64,000 bases of DNA from Rhodanobacteraceae bacterium (GCA_016717705.1 JADKFD010000014.1:1-64000); one strand, 5' to 3'; positions 1-9,220 are shown, counted from the first letter of the stretch. Made by a program: numbers and translations. The notes: generated by a model not told the origin, from the letters alone.

Positions 1-1
1 A

Positions 2-32
2 ACCCGCGCCGTCGGGAGGTGACGGCGCGGGT
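2..32 (-). terminator. Rho-independent-type hairpin after the symporter gene
   Basis: A perfect 12-base stem (bases 2-13 pairing with 21-32) encloses a 7-base loop. It lies 21 bases beyond the stop of the symporter read on the minus strand. The window ends too soon to see whether a T-run follows, so termination is likely but not complete. Confidence 0.6.
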
Positions 33-53
33 CGGTTGGTTACCAGCTGAGGA

Positions 54-1947
54 TCAGTGCGCGGTCGCTCCCTCTGCATGGATGCCGGTGTTCTGGCGCA
101 CGTACAGTTCTTCCCACATGTCTTCGGCGCGCTTCTCGCGGCCGAGCAGCGAACCCAGCAGCACGCAGAGGAAGCCCAGCGGAATCGAGATGATGCCCGG
201 GTTCTTCAGCGAGATCAGCGGTTCCTTCAGGCCGACGATGCTGGTGTCGCTGCCTGCGACCGAGGCGATCTTCGCTTCGGCGCCGGCGAGGATGCCCTTG
301 GCGGCATCGACACCCTTCTGCGCCAGTGCGCGGGCTTCATCGTCCGCGGCTGCGGCCAGCGTCGCTTCGGCGGCGGCGATCTTCGCCGGTGCCGCATCGA
401 TGATGAGCTGGTTGGCGGCGCGCACCGCGATCGGGTAGGTCATGTTCGGGCTGACCATCACCAGGCCGATGGCGCTGGCCGGCGCCGACCACCATGCCGA
501 GCACGATGCCCTTGGTGTTGCAGCGCTTCCAGTACAGCGTCATCAGCACCGCCGGCAGGTTGCTCGAAGCCGCGACGGCGAAGGCCAGCGCGACCAGATG
601 GGCGACGTTCTGACCCTTGGCGAGGATGCCGATGGCGATGGCGACGATGCCGACGATGACCGAGGAGATGCGCGCGGCGCGCACTTCTTCTTCCTGCGTG
701 GCGTGTTCGCCCTTGATCACGCCGACCCAGATGTCATGGCTCATCGCCGAGGCCGAAGCCAGCACCAGACCCGCGACCACCGCGACGATGGTGGCGAAGG
801 CCACGGCAGCGACGAAGGCCAGGAACAGGTTGCCGAGGATCGACTTCTCGCCGCCGCCGATGAACTGCGCCAGCAAGGGTCCGGCCATGTTGCCGCCGGC
901 GTCGATCGAGGCGATCTTGGCGGCGCCGACATTCATCGCCGCACCCAGGCCCAGGAACAGGGTCAGGATGTAGAAGCCACCGATGATGCCCATCGCCCAC
1001 AGCACGCTGGTACGTGCGTCTTTCGCCGTCGGCACGGTGAAGAAGCGCATCAGGATGTGCGGCATGCCGGCCGTGCCGAGCACCAGCGCCATGCCCAGCG
1101 AGATCTGGTCGATCGGGTTCTTCAGGTACAGGCCGGGTTCGAGGAAGCGCTGGCCGAGTTCGGCCGCGCTCATGCTGGTGGACGGATCGCCGATCAGCTT
1201 GGCCACCTGCGCCTGGATCATCGGATCGTTCACCGCAGCCTGCAGGAAAGCCGGCATGCTGAAGCCGTAGGGCAGCCAGGTGAAGAACACCAGCACGATG
1301 GAGGCGGTCACCAGCAACACCGCCTTGATGATCTGCACCCAGGTCGTCGCCACCATGCCGCCGAACACCACGTAGGCGAGCATCAGCACGCCGACCGCGA
1401 TCACCGAGACTTCGTAGTCGATGCCGATCAGCGTCTTCACCAGCACGCCGCCGCCGACCATCTGCGCGGTGAGGTAGAAGATCGACACCACGATGGTGCT
1501 GATCGCGGCGACCGTCTTGGCTTTCTTCGGATCGTTGCGGAAGGCGAGGATGTCGCCCAGCGTGTATTTGCCGATGTTGCGGCAGGGTTCGGCGATCACC
1601 AGCAGCACGGTGATGTAGGCCACCAGCCAGCCCACCGAGTACATGAAGCCGTCGTAGCCGTACAGCGAGATCAGGCCGGCAATGCCGAGGAAGGACGCCG
1701 CCGACAGATAGTCGCCGGCGATCGCCCAGCCGTTCTGGATGCCGCTGACCGAACGGCCGGCCGCGTAGAACTGCGAAGCGCTCTTGACCCGACGCGCGGC
1801 CAGGTAGGTCACGAACATGGTCAGTGCGATGATGCAGCCGAAGACCAGGAAGGTCAGCCACTTGTACTCGGGAGCCACGGCGCCTTGCGCCAGTGCCGGC
1901 AACGGCAGCAAGGCCGCAGCAGCCATCAGCCATTTTTGCGTGTTCAT
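54..1947 (-). CDS. actP: Sodium:solute symporter, acetate permease ActP type (frameshifted)
   Basis: An inner-membrane SSS-family symporter, by family an Na+-coupled importer of acetate or a similar short carboxylate. From the ATG at 1947 it has a cleavable-looking first segment ending ALPALAQG, about a dozen hydrophobic segments, AGDYLSAASFLG near residue 77 and TAGMPHILMRFF near residue 294. The frame breaks at about 477-485: after GMVVGA the first frame becomes Arg/Pro-rich nonsense, while a neighbouring frame continues as ASAIGLVMVSPNMTYP to the stop at 54-56. One surplus G or C explains this. Before the last membrane segment is an Ala-rich stretch of about 50 residues (from AAPAKIAAAEATL) that I do not recall from E. 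coli ActP. Its start overlaps the DUF485 gene by 4 bases, the usual yjcH-actP arrangement. The substrate is inferred from family only. Confidence 0.9.
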
Positions 1948-2264
1948 CGGTTGCCTCCATTCTTCATCGCGTCGCGATTGATCTGCGCCGACAGCGCATC
2001 GAACTCACGGTTGGCGCGTCGCGCATAGATCCAGGCAATGCCCCAGGCGACGATGAATTCGGACCATGCGAAGAACAGGCCGAAATTGATCACGCCCCAG
2101 ATCTTGGTCTTGAACAGATCCTGGAAGTAAGCCGCCCCGATCGGCAGCAAGAAGTAATAGACGACCGAGATCGCCATCAAACCCCAAAGGAACCGGCTCT
2201 TGCGCCGGTGCAGATCGCGAAATCGCGGGTCCGCATTGACCGCGGCCCAATTCATCGTTGCCAT
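1944..2264 (-). CDS. DUF485 membrane protein (YjcH-like)
   Basis: A 106-residue inner-membrane protein of the DUF485 family, which regularly precedes actP-type symporter genes and probably assists or regulates the transporter. It has two hydrophobic segments (about residues 27-46 and 57-80) flanked by charged ends, with the family-like N-terminal text DPRFRDLHRRKSRFLWGL. Its last four bases overlap the symporter start (ATGA), suggesting translational coupling. The biochemical role of the family is not settled. Confidence 0.9.
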   Translation of the reverse strand: MATMNWAAVNADPRFRDLHRRKSRFLWGLMAISVVYYFLLPIGAAYFQDLFKTKIWGVINFGLFFAWSEFIVAWGIAWIYARRANREFDALSAQINRDAMKNGGNR

Positions 2265-2380
2265 GATTCACCCCTCCCGTTGAACACCTGAGCGGCTCCG
2301 ATGCACACACGCATCGACCGTGGTGGCATCGTCGATCCGGGGCGCCGCGGCGGCAATTAGCTATTGGTCGAGGGGAAGCG

Positions 2381-2411
2381 GTAAGTGGTGAGTAGTGAGT
2401 GGTGAGTAGCC
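2381..2411. repeat. Short imperfect tandem repeat (AGTGGTGAGT-like)
   Basis: A run of overlapping GTGAGTAG / GTGAGTGG words lies in the 265-base gap between the DUF485 gene and the phosphopantetheinyl transferase gene. It has no coding potential and looks like a simple-sequence tract. The rest of this gap holds the inverted REP pair at 2448-2518. Confidence 0.6.
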
Positions 2412-2447
2412 GCCGGCAAGGCCGGCGGGGCCGAGCGTCGCCCGGTT

Positions 2448-2518
2448 TCGCGCGCAAGCGCGCTCCTACAGTTCCTGCGGAAGTTTCGGGCGAGATGTAG
2501 GAGCGCGCTTGCGCGCGA
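2448..2518. repeat. Inverted REP pair (REPIN-like)
   Basis: Two 23-base copies of one element (core TAGGAGCGCGC) face each other at 2448-2470 and 2496-2518, 25 bases apart. Each copy is itself partly palindromic (GCGCGCAAGCGCGC). The same kind of element is scattered between genes in pseudomonads and Lysobacteraceae, where it is spread by RAYT transposases. No RAYT gene is in this window. It sits just past the stop of the phosphopantetheinyl transferase and could stabilise or end that transcript. Confidence 0.8.
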
Positions 2519-2529
2519 TCGGCGAAGCC

Positions 2530-3141
2530 TCAGCGTCCACCCTCGAAATGACTGACTTCGACCAACTCCACATCGCTCGCCAGCGCAAAACTGGCATCGC
2601 CGCGGCGGCCGTCGACCAGATGCAGCTGCGCGCGCTTGAGTGGCACCCGCGCCACGCGCCCCTGGCGCACGAAGTGGATGCCGCCGAGCGCCGGCCACAA
2701 ACGCCAGTCGAGCGCCTTGACCACCGCTTCGGTGGCGCAGAAGCGCGCGCGCAGCAGTTGCAGTTGCAGCTCCCTCGGGCTGGCCAGCCACTGCGCCAGT
2801 TCCGGTGGCGTCAGCAGTCGGCGCGCCAGTCGCTGCGGATTGGCGAAGCCGCGGTCGCTCATCACATCGACGCCCAGCTGCGCCACCGCGCCGATCGCCA
2901 GCACGGCGACGGCATCGTCGTGCGCCAGGCTGAAGGCCTGGTGCAACTGTGGCGCCTCGGGCTTGCCGTTGGCGCTGCGGCGGATCACCAGTTCGCTGTC
3001 GTCGACATCCGCGTGGCGTGCCAGCAGCGCACGCACGCGCACCCACACCCAGCGCGAGCGCGCCGCGGAATCGACCTCGGCCAGCTCGGCCGGCAGCGTC
3101 CACCACCACAGTTGTGCGTGACCGGGGCTGAGCAAGCGCAT
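2530..3141 (-). CDS. 4'-phosphopantetheinyl transferase superfamily protein
   Basis: Probably moves the phosphopantetheine arm of CoA onto a Ser of an acyl or peptidyl carrier protein. The 203-residue protein shows the family landmarks in order: NGKPEAPQ followed by FSLAHDD near residue 70 (the NGKP...FNLSH box), LGVDV near residue 88 (the G-[IV]-D-[IV] metal site, here followed by Met rather than the usual Glu) and FCATEAVVKAL near residue 135 (the W/F-x-x-K/T-E-A-x-x-K box). Its length matches the Sfp/HetI-like branch more than the small AcpS. No biosynthetic cluster is adjacent, so its carrier-protein partner is unknown. It ends beside an inverted REP pair. Confidence 0.85.
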   Translation of the reverse strand: MRLLSPGHAQLWWWTLPAELAEVDSAARSRWVWVRVRALLARHADVDDSELVIRRSANGKPEAPQLHQAFSLAHDDAVAVLAIGAVAQLGVDVMSDRGFANPQRLARRLLTPPELAQWLASPRELQLQLLRARFCATEAVVKALDWRLWPALGGIHFVRQGRVARVPLKRAQLHLVDGRRGDASFALASDVELVEVSHFEGGR

Positions 3142-3365
3142 GCATCCTGCGGGAGCGGGAACGGGCCCTGGCGGATCGCCAGAGATTGATCAGCATGCCG
3201 GGCTGGAGGTCACTGCGCAAAGGCCGGGATTGCCAGCTTTTGTCCGGTGCAGGCTGTGGCCGCGATCGCAAGCATCGCGCCGCCAGCCTGCTCCAAGCGG
3301 TACACCATGACGGCCACGCGCCTTCGGGTGCATGATCGCCACAGCGCCCAAAGCGGAATGCCCCG

Positions 3366-3830
3366 ATGAAAGTGGTTGCCCTGGTGTTGCTGGCCCTGGT
3401 CCTGGCGGTTGTCGTGCTGTTTGCCACGCGCAGCTACCTGTCGCGCTCGTCGCCGCCGACGCTGGATCTGGTCCAGGGCAAGCTGCGCCCATGCCCGGCA
3501 TCGCCCAATTGCGTATCCAGCGAGGGTGCCGACGCCGACCATGCGATCGAAGCGCTGCCCTATCGCGGCGATCGTGCCGCCAGCGAGCGCGCGCTGACCG
3601 CGGCGCTGGCGACGCTGGAGCGCAGCAGCATCCAGCGCCGTCAGGGTGACTACTGGCACGCGTGGCAGGTCAGCGGTCTGTTCCGCTTCATCGACGACAT
3701 CGAACTGCGCTTCGACGATGCTGCGCAGCAGATTCATGTGCGTTCCGGATCGCGCGTCGGTTACTCGGACCTCGGGGTCAATCGCAAGCGGGTCGAAGCG
3801 CTGCGCGCCGCGTACCAGGCGCAGCCCTGA
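3366..3830 (+). CDS. DUF1499 domain protein, membrane-anchored
   Basis: A 154-residue protein with one N-terminal membrane segment (residues 3-20) and a DUF1499 domain. Family text is clear: CPASPNCVSS near residue 43, FRFIDDIELRF near residue 106, and HVRSGSRVGYSDLGVNRKR near residue 125. The function of DUF1499 is unknown. It ends 12 bases before the AlgZ-like kinase start, so the two may share a transcript. Confidence 0.88.
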   Translation: MKVVALVLLALVLAVVVLFATRSYLSRSSPPTLDLVQGKLRPCPASPNCVSSEGADADHAIEALPYRGDRAASERALTAALATLERSSIQRRQGDYWHAWQVSGLFRFIDDIELRFDDAAQQIHVRSGSRVGYSDLGVNRKRVEALRAAYQAQP

Positions 3831-3842
3831 GCGCCGAGCCCG

Positions 3843-4913
3843 GTGCCGCGTTTTCCCGACCGCTTGCGCCTGCCGCCGACTGACGCCTGGCTGCCGCAGT
3901 TCTGCCAGGCACCGACGGTGTACTCGGCGATGTTGCTGGCGCAGGTGGTGGTGGTGATCGCGACATTTGCGCCGGGCGACTCCAGCGGCAGCTGGTGGCT
4001 GGCACTGGGCACCGGCACAGTGCTGGCGCAGTGGATTACCCTCAGCATCATCGCCCTCTTGTGCCTGCTGCGATCGCGCCTGCTGCGACTGCCGGGCGGA
4101 ATAGCGCTGGCTGCAGTGGTGGCGCTGGCGGCCGTCAGCGCCTGGCTGATGGCCAGCGTCGGCTACACCGCCGATCACGCGCTCGACTGGGGTTTGTTGT
4201 CGCCGCAGCAGGGTCGCGATCATTTCGTGTTCGGCATCGTCGCCATCGTCGTGCTGATGGCTGCGCTCGGCCTGCGCTACGGCTATGTGCACGTGCAGTG
4301 GCGGCTGCAGGTCGAGGCGCAAGCGCGCAGCGAGGTCGACGCGCTGACCGCGCGCATCCGCCCGCATTTTCTGTTCAACAGCATGAACACCATCGCCGGC
4401 CTGATCCATGAGGACGCCGATGTCGCCGAGCAGGTGATCGAGGATCTGTCCGATCTGTTCCGTGCGGCGCTCGCGGCCGGCGAGCGCACCCATCCATTGG
4501 CGCGCGAACTGGAGCTGTGCCGGCGCTATCTGGCGATCGAGGCGCTGCGCCTGGGTGAACGCCTGCGCATCGAATGGGACGTGGACGCCGCTCCCGGCGA
4601 CTTCCTGCTGCCGCCCCTGCTGCTGCAACCGCTGGTCGAGAATGCGGTGTATCACGGCATCCAGCCGCTGCCCGAAGGTGGCGTGCTGCGGGTCAGCGCG
4701 ACTCGGCAGGCGCACCGCTTCAGCATCCGCATCGAGAATCCGCGTCCGCTGCAGCCACGCCCGGGCGGACATGGGATGGCGCAGGAGAACGTGCGTCGAC
4801 GGCTGCATTTGGCTTTTGCCACGCGCGCATCGCTGGAAGTCGACGAGCGGGCTGGATACTATGGTGTGACGGTGCACTTCCCCCTGCCCGCGTCAAGCGA
4901 GAGCCGAACATGA
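3843..4913 (+). CDS. algZ: LytS/AlgZ-type sensor histidine kinase
   Basis: A membrane sensor kinase of the His_kinase (PF06580) type. The GTG start at 3843 leads into four or so hydrophobic segments over residues 20-150, then RPHFLFNSMNTI near residue 177 carrying the phospho-acceptor His, and a C-terminal GHKL ATPase domain with LLQPLVENAVYHGI near residue 263 (N box) and GGHGMAQENVRRRL (G box). The stop overlaps the start of the response regulator gene (ATGA), the normal AlgZ/AlgR arrangement. In Pseudomonas the pair controls alginate and type IV pili; the target set here is unknown. Confidence 0.88.
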   Translation: MPRFPDRLRLPPTDAWLPQFCQAPTVYSAMLLAQVVVVIATFAPGDSSGSWWLALGTGTVLAQWITLSIIALLCLLRSRLLRLPGGIALAAVVALAAVSAWLMASVGYTADHALDWGLLSPQQGRDHFVFGIVAIVVLMAALGLRYGYVHVQWRLQVEAQARSEVDALTARIRPHFLFNSMNTIAGLIHEDADVAEQVIEDLSDLFRAALAAGERTHPLARELELCRRYLAIEALRLGERLRIEWDVDAAPGDFLLPPLLLQPLVENAVYHGIQPLPEGGVLRVSATRQAHRFSIRIENPRPLQPRPGGHGMAQENVRRRLHLAFATRASLEVDERAGYYGVTVHFPLPASSESRT

Positions 4914-5644
4914 AGGTGCTCATCGTCGACGACGAACCCCTGGCCCGGCGCCGGCTGGCGTCTTTGCTGGCGGGAGTCGATGGGGTCGAGGTCGTCGGCG
5001 AAGCCGGCGACGGCGGCGCCGCGCTCGCGGCTGTCGATCGCCACGACCCGGATCTGGTGCTGCTGGACATCCGCATGCCCGGCGTCGACGGTCTGGAGGT
5101 GGCGCGCCGGCTGGTGCTGCGCGACTCGCCGCCGGCGGTGGTGTTCTGCACCGCCTACGACGAACACGCGCTGGCCGCTTTCGAGGCCGAGGCGGTCGAC
5201 TACCTGCTGAAACCGGTGCGGCGCGAGCGCCTGCTGGCAGCGCTCGAGCGCGTGCGTCGCTTCAACGGCGAGTCACCAACGATACCGCGCACCGAAACCG
5301 ACAAGGCGCGCCAGCGCAGTCACATCTGCGCCCGCGTGCGCGGCGAGATGAAACTGGTGCCGATCAGCGCGATCGCTTATTTCCTCGCCGATGCCAAGTA
5401 CGTCGAGGTGCATTACGACGGCGGCGAGGTGCTCATCGAGGACTCGCTGGTCTCGCTCGAGGAAGAATTCGGCGACCGTTTCGTGCGCGTCCATCGCAAC
5501 AGCCTGGTGTCGCGCGAGCGCATCGAAGGCCTGGCCAAGAACGCCGCCGGGGAAACCATCGTGCGCCTGCGCGGCAGCCCGGCGACGTTGGAAGTCAGCC
5601 GGCGCAACCTGCCGCAGCTGCGGCGGCTGCTGCGGCTTCTGTAG
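4910..5644 (+). CDS. algR: LytTR response regulator, AlgR type
   Basis: A two-domain DNA-binding response regulator, 244 residues. The receiver domain opens with VLIVDDEPLARRRL and carries LVLLDIRMPG (phospho-acceptor Asp near residue 54), CTAYDEHAL and the Lys of YLLKPV. The second half is a LytTR domain with ISAIAYFLADAKYVEVH and FVRVHRNSLVSRERI. It overlaps the kinase gene by 4 bases, so it is almost certainly its partner. The ATG at 4910 was chosen because everything before it in this frame is out-of-frame kinase sequence. Confidence 0.9.
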   Translation: MKVLIVDDEPLARRRLASLLAGVDGVEVVGEAGDGGAALAAVDRHDPDLVLLDIRMPGVDGLEVARRLVLRDSPPAVVFCTAYDEHALAAFEAEAVDYLLKPVRRERLLAALERVRRFNGESPTIPRTETDKARQRSHICARVRGEMKLVPISAIAYFLADAKYVEVHYDGGEVLIEDSLVSLEEEFGDRFVRVHRNSLVSRERIEGLAKNAAGETIVRLRGSPATLEVSRRNLPQLRRLLRLL

Positions 5645-5813
5645 CCCGGTGTACGCGGCTCCATCGCGTTCACCGGGTGCTTGCCTAGAGCGCGCTGCTA
5701 CGCCGGCGTACGCGGCTCCATCGCGTTCACCGGGTGCTTGCCGCAAGCCCTCGCCGCTGAACCGCTACGCGGTACAACGGCCTACCAAAGCCCGTGTCGC
5801 CGGGCCATTTCAC
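5643..5813. repeat. Copy A of a dispersed GTAGCCCGG repeat, partly duplicated
   Basis: It starts with GTAGCCCGGTGTACGCGG just behind the response regulator stop. A 35-base block is repeated exactly at 5651-5685 and 5708-5742. The rest (CTTGCCGCAAGCC, then GAACCGCTACGCGGTAC and CCTACCAAAGCCCG) matches other copies near 18.3, 35.0, 50.7 and 57.9 kb. It fills the gap between the convergent algR and DUF294 genes. Confidence 0.7.
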
Positions 5814-7629
5814 CCGCGCAACTTGAAGCGCTCGGCAACGATGTCCTTGAACTGGTTGACCACGCGCAGGGCGTCGCGCAGCAGTTCGCGGTCGAGGCGG
5901 CGCAGGGCGGCGACGTCGATTTGGTTGTCGATCGCTTGCCCCTCCTTGAGCTTGCGCAGCTGGTCGCTGAGGCGCAGGCGCAGGAATACACTGAGCGCCT
6001 GCTGCGCATCGCTGGCATCGCTGGCGTGCAGCACACCGGCCTGCACCAGAAGGTCCGCCCGACGGAAGCTGTTGGTCTCGGCGATGCCAGCCTTGAGGGC
6101 AAGAGCGCGCAGCCCCTGGACGATCGGAAACACGCCGCCTTTCTTGATGTCGAGACCACCGCCGTCGGTCTTGACCTTGCCGAACAGCGTCAGCGGTGTG
6201 TTGAAGCTCAGTGCCGGCGCGGCGAACTGGCGCATCAGGCCATCGTTGCCGCCGAGCGCGACGATCTGCCGCTGCAGCGGCTCGAACAGTTCGGCATTGC
6301 CGGCGATCGGCCGCGCATCGACCGCGATGGCCAGTTCCAGCATCGCATTCGGATCGTAGTTGCTGCTCCATTGATACAGGCGTTCGCGCCATTCACTCTG
6401 ACGTAGTCGCCAGTCTGGATTGTTGACCATGACCTTGCCCGGACAGGGCGGATATCCGAGCTTGGCCAGCGCCGCCGAGAACTGCTCGCAAACCACCGCT
6501 GCTTCTGGCCAGTCAAGATCGTCGGCGAGAATCAGCGCATTGTCCTGGTCGGTCTTCAGGATCTGTTCGCTGCGGCCTTCGCTGCCCAGCACCAGCAGGC
6601 ACACGCGCTCGCGTATCGATGCGGGCACCAGCGATTCGAAGACCTTGCCGATCAGCCGCGAATTGAGCGCGCTGACCAGTTCCATCAGATAACTCATCTT
6701 GGCGCCCTGCGCGTGCAGGCTGGCGACCAGGTCGGTGAGTCCGCGCGCGGCGTCGGCGATCTCGTCGATGGTCTCGGCGCGCTCCAGGCGCAGGCCGATC
6801 AGGTGCGACTGGCTGGAGTAGTGGCTGAGTACCTCGGTCAGTCCGAGTGTGCCGAGGATGCGTCCCGCCTCGCGCACGACCACGCGCTCGACCCGATGAC
6901 GGGTCATCCGCACCAGCGCCTGGAACAGCACGGCATGTGCGTCGACAGCGACCAATGGCCGGCGCATCAGCGGCGCCACCGGATCGTCCGGGCGGGCGTC
7001 GGACAAGGCCAGCGCGTAGAGCACGTCGGTGCGGGTGACGATCGCCGGATCGGCCGGATCGCCCACCAGCAGGCAACTGACGCGGCGCGCCTGCATCAGG
7101 CGCACGCATTCGCGCAAACTGGCGCTGGCGTCGACAAACACCGCGGGCGCCAGTTGCGCCTGTCCGGCTCGCGTCAGCATCAGCCGCCCGAGTTCCGCCG
7201 GCGCCTCGCTGTCGGCCAGCAGCTTGCGCTTGACCGAGAGCCCGGCATGAAACCAGGTGGCAAAGCGCGGATGCTCGGCGACCAGTTGCTGAAGCGCGCC
7301 GCCGGGATGGCGTGGCACAGCGTGTCCTCCAGCGCGACGTAGCTGTAGCGTGCCCGGCCCATGATCACGGCAAAGGCGCCGAGCAGATCGCCCGGGCCGT
7401 AGTCGGCAAAGAACTGCTCCACGCCATCGCGCAGTTCGCTCGCCTGCACGTGGCCGTGCACGATCACGTAGACGCAGGGCGAAGGCTGTCCCGCCTCCAG
7501 CAGCCGCGTCCCTTCGCGGAAGGACTGCGTGCCGGTGGCCGCGCCAAGCTCGGCGCGCACCGCTTCGGGCAGCAGGTCGAAGGGCGGTTGCCGGGTGTCG
7601 AGTGGAAGCGTATCGATCCTGGAATTCAT
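5810..7629 (-). CDS. cNMP-binding / CBS / DUF294 nucleotidyltransferase-like protein (frameshifted)
   Basis: A cytoplasmic regulatory protein with three parts. From the ATG at 7629 comes a cyclic-nucleotide-binding-type domain (SFREGTRLLEAGQ, YGPGDLLGAFAVI), then a CBS pair (LMQARRVSCLLVGD, RHRVERVVVREAGRILG), then DUF294 with LVLGSEGRSEQILKTDQDNA near residue 350, the GSxGR...TDxD pattern of GlnD-like nucleotidyltransferases. The first 110 residues lie in a different frame from the rest: after CHAIPAA (about 7293-7300) the sequence continues in the next frame as ALQQLVAEHPRFATWF. One missing base explains it. The family is often placed near cAMP or nitrogen signalling, but its substrate is not known. 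Confidence 0.88.
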
Positions 7630-7778
7630 GCACGGTCCGCTGCGAATGTCAGCCTATGTTGCGACAAAGCCGCGCTCCGGACATTGCTCCTTGGTCGAAT
7701 GTGCGCCGGGGCGTGACAACTGTCGCGTCATTGCCGCGTCTGCGGGGACGGCCGGCAGATCGCCGCGATCACACCGGT

Positions 7779-8392
7779 TGCGGGCGTTTTCTCGCTGCTG
7801 ATCGCTGTTCTCTTTGCCCGTTGCCAGACGCCTGCCGGCGGAGCCTGTGCGCAAGTCAGAGGCACGGTCGCTGCCCGGCGGGCGACGCTGCCGCAGGTTC
7901 GCTTCCTGGGGGCGTCCTCAGCGAACTGGGCAATCCGCAGCGGCATGCGCGTCCCCCGGCCCAGCGTCGGGGCCATCGTGCTGCAGACGACGACGGGCGT
8001 CCGACGAGGACGCCAAGGACTCGACTACAACGACAGTTGCGACACGGGAGCCGGCGGGGCGCCGCGAACTGGGCGGCTGGGCGGAACCACGGGCGTGCTC
8101 GGCGGCGGCTGGTCATGCGCGCGCGGCGGCCAGCCAGGGGCGAGCCGCTGCGGTGGAATTCGACCAGGGCGCCCGCTACGCCGACTTCAATCCCGACAGC
8201 GACCGTACCGCCGAATACGGCCTGGCTGCGTTGATCGCCGGCGGTGTCGCCGCCAAGAGCGGCCTCTTGACCAAGCTGCTGGCGGTGTTGTTCGCGGCCA
8301 AAACTGGCTCGGCGGTATCGCTGCGATCGGCGGCGCAGGATGTTCGGCAAAGGAGGTGGCGGGCGAGCGCGCCCAAGCTCGCCGCGACCTGA
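7779..8392 (+). pseudogene. Decayed DUF2167 membrane protein gene
   Basis: Pieces of a DUF2167 protein can be read in order but in shifting frames: a signal-like FSLLIAVLFAR near 7787; ATLPQVRFLGASSANW near 7890; DEDAKDSTTTT near 8000; RRELGGWAEP near 8064; and a well-kept end, VEFDQGARYADFNPDSDR then AEYGLAALIAGGVAAKSG (8155-8265), followed by KLLAVLFAAK and, in another frame, NWLGGIAAIGG. Typical members are about 300 residues; this copy is shorter and has several frame breaks, so it is genuine decay rather than one base error. It fills most of the 860-base gap before rpmB. Confidence 0.65.
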
Positions 8393-8410
8393 ACGAATGC
8401 AAATCCGCGC

Positions 8411-8439
8411 TTGTACTTCGCCGCGGGTTTGGCTATAAA
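8411..8439 (+). promoter_or_regulatory. Sigma-70 promoter of rpmB-rpmG
   Basis: TTGTAC at 8411-8416 and TATAAA at 8434-8439 are 17 bases apart, close to consensus on both sides. The L28 start is 55 bases downstream of the -10, with a GAGGTGA ribosome-binding site at 8484-8490. Confidence 0.75.
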
Positions 8440-8493
8440 GCACGGCTCTGTTGGCCCCAGCCGGGGCATAGCTCAACTTGGACGAGGTGAAAC

Positions 8494-8730
8494 ATGGCGC
8501 GCGTATGTGCAATCACCGGGAAGCGCCCCCTGGCTGGCAATAACGTTTCGCACGCGAACAACAAGACGCGTCGCCGTTATTTGCCGAATCTGCAGTGGCA
8601 CCGTTTCTGGGTCGCCGGCGAAAACCGTTTCGTGCGTCTGCGTCTGTCGATGGCAGCGCTGCGTACGATCGACAAGAACGGCATCGAAGCGGTGATCGCG
8701 GATCTCCGCGCCCGCGGCGAAAAAGTCTGA
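8494..8730 (+). CDS. rpmB: 50S ribosomal protein L28
   Basis: A 78-residue protein of the large ribosomal subunit. Family text is unmistakable: MARVCAITGKRPLAGNNVSH, then NLQWHRFWVAGENRFVRLR. A GAGGTGA ribosome-binding site sits 3 bases before the ATG. It is followed 17 bases later by rpmG, the usual rpmBG operon, with the promoter at 8411-8439 and a terminator at 8978-9006. Confidence 0.97.
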   Translation: MARVCAITGKRPLAGNNVSHANNKTRRRYLPNLQWHRFWVAGENRFVRLRLSMAALRTIDKNGIEAVIADLRARGEKV

Positions 8731-8747
8731 TCAGGAGCCCATAGATC

Positions 8748-8903
8748 ATGCGCGACAAGATCAAGCTGGTGTCGACCGCCAATACCGGTCATTTCTACAC
8801 CACGACGAAGAACAAGAAGACGACGCCGAACAAGCTGTCGTTCATGAAGTATGACCCGGTCGTGCGCAAGCACGTCGAGTACAAAGAGTACAAGATCAAG
8901 TAG
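8748..8903 (+). CDS. rpmG: 50S ribosomal protein L33
   Basis: A 51-residue ribosomal protein: MRDKIKLVSTANTGHFYTTT, then MKYDPVVRKHVEYKEYKIK to the stop at 8901-8903. It lacks the Cys pairs of zinc-binding L33 forms. AGGAG at 8732-8736 serves as ribosome-binding site. It is co-transcribed with rpmB. Confidence 0.97.
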   Translation: MRDKIKLVSTANTGHFYTTTKNKKTTPNKLSFMKYDPVVRKHVEYKEYKIK

Positions 8904-8935
8904 GAGCGGCGTGTACGTCGCGACCTGAAGGTCGG
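8901..8935. repeat. REP-like TAGGAGCGGC element
   Basis: TAGGAGCGGCGTGTACGTCG followed by CGACCTGAAGGTCG begins at the rpmG stop codon. It has the TAGGAGCG opening shared with the REP pair at 2448-2518 but a different stem. This is an intergenic palindromic repeat type common in this bacterial family. Confidence 0.5.
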
Positions 8936-8977
8936 CAACACCCAGAGCAAAGTCGTCGCGCCCTGCAGAACGACACC

Positions 8978-9006
8978 ACAAAACCCGCCCACGTGGCGGG
9001 TTTTGT
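8978..9006 (+). terminator. Rho-independent terminator of rpmBG
   Basis: A perfect 12-base stem (8978-8989 with 8995-9006) encloses a 5-base loop; the right arm ends in TTTTGT. It lies 75 bases beyond rpmG. The sequence from 9007 to 9220 shows no gene. Confidence 0.9.
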
Positions 9007-9220
9007 ATGGGGGCGGAGTCGTGCTCGCCTGTGGCAGGGTACGCCACCGAGGGCGGGGTGCCGCGCGCGGGCGGGGGGGGCTCTGCACATCTCGGGAGTC
9101 CGCAGGTGCAGGGACGCGCGCGCGAGCCTCGCTGTTCCGCCCTCTGCCGGATCCCTCTGGGTGTCGCATCCCACCTTTGCTGTTAAATTCCACCAACTAC
9201 GAAATCGTTGGGGGAATGTC

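Noticed and set aside
337..1947. Taking the symporter as a truncated 536-residue protein with an odd tail.
   Set aside because: The tail after about 480 is low-complexity out-of-frame sequence, while the true C-terminal membrane segment continues in the next frame.
8461..8485. GGGGCATAGCTCAACTTGG resembles the 5' end of a tRNA (Ala/Val type).
   Set aside because: No matching acceptor arm, anticodon or T-loop follows; the ribosomal protein L28 ribosome-binding site and start come directly after it.
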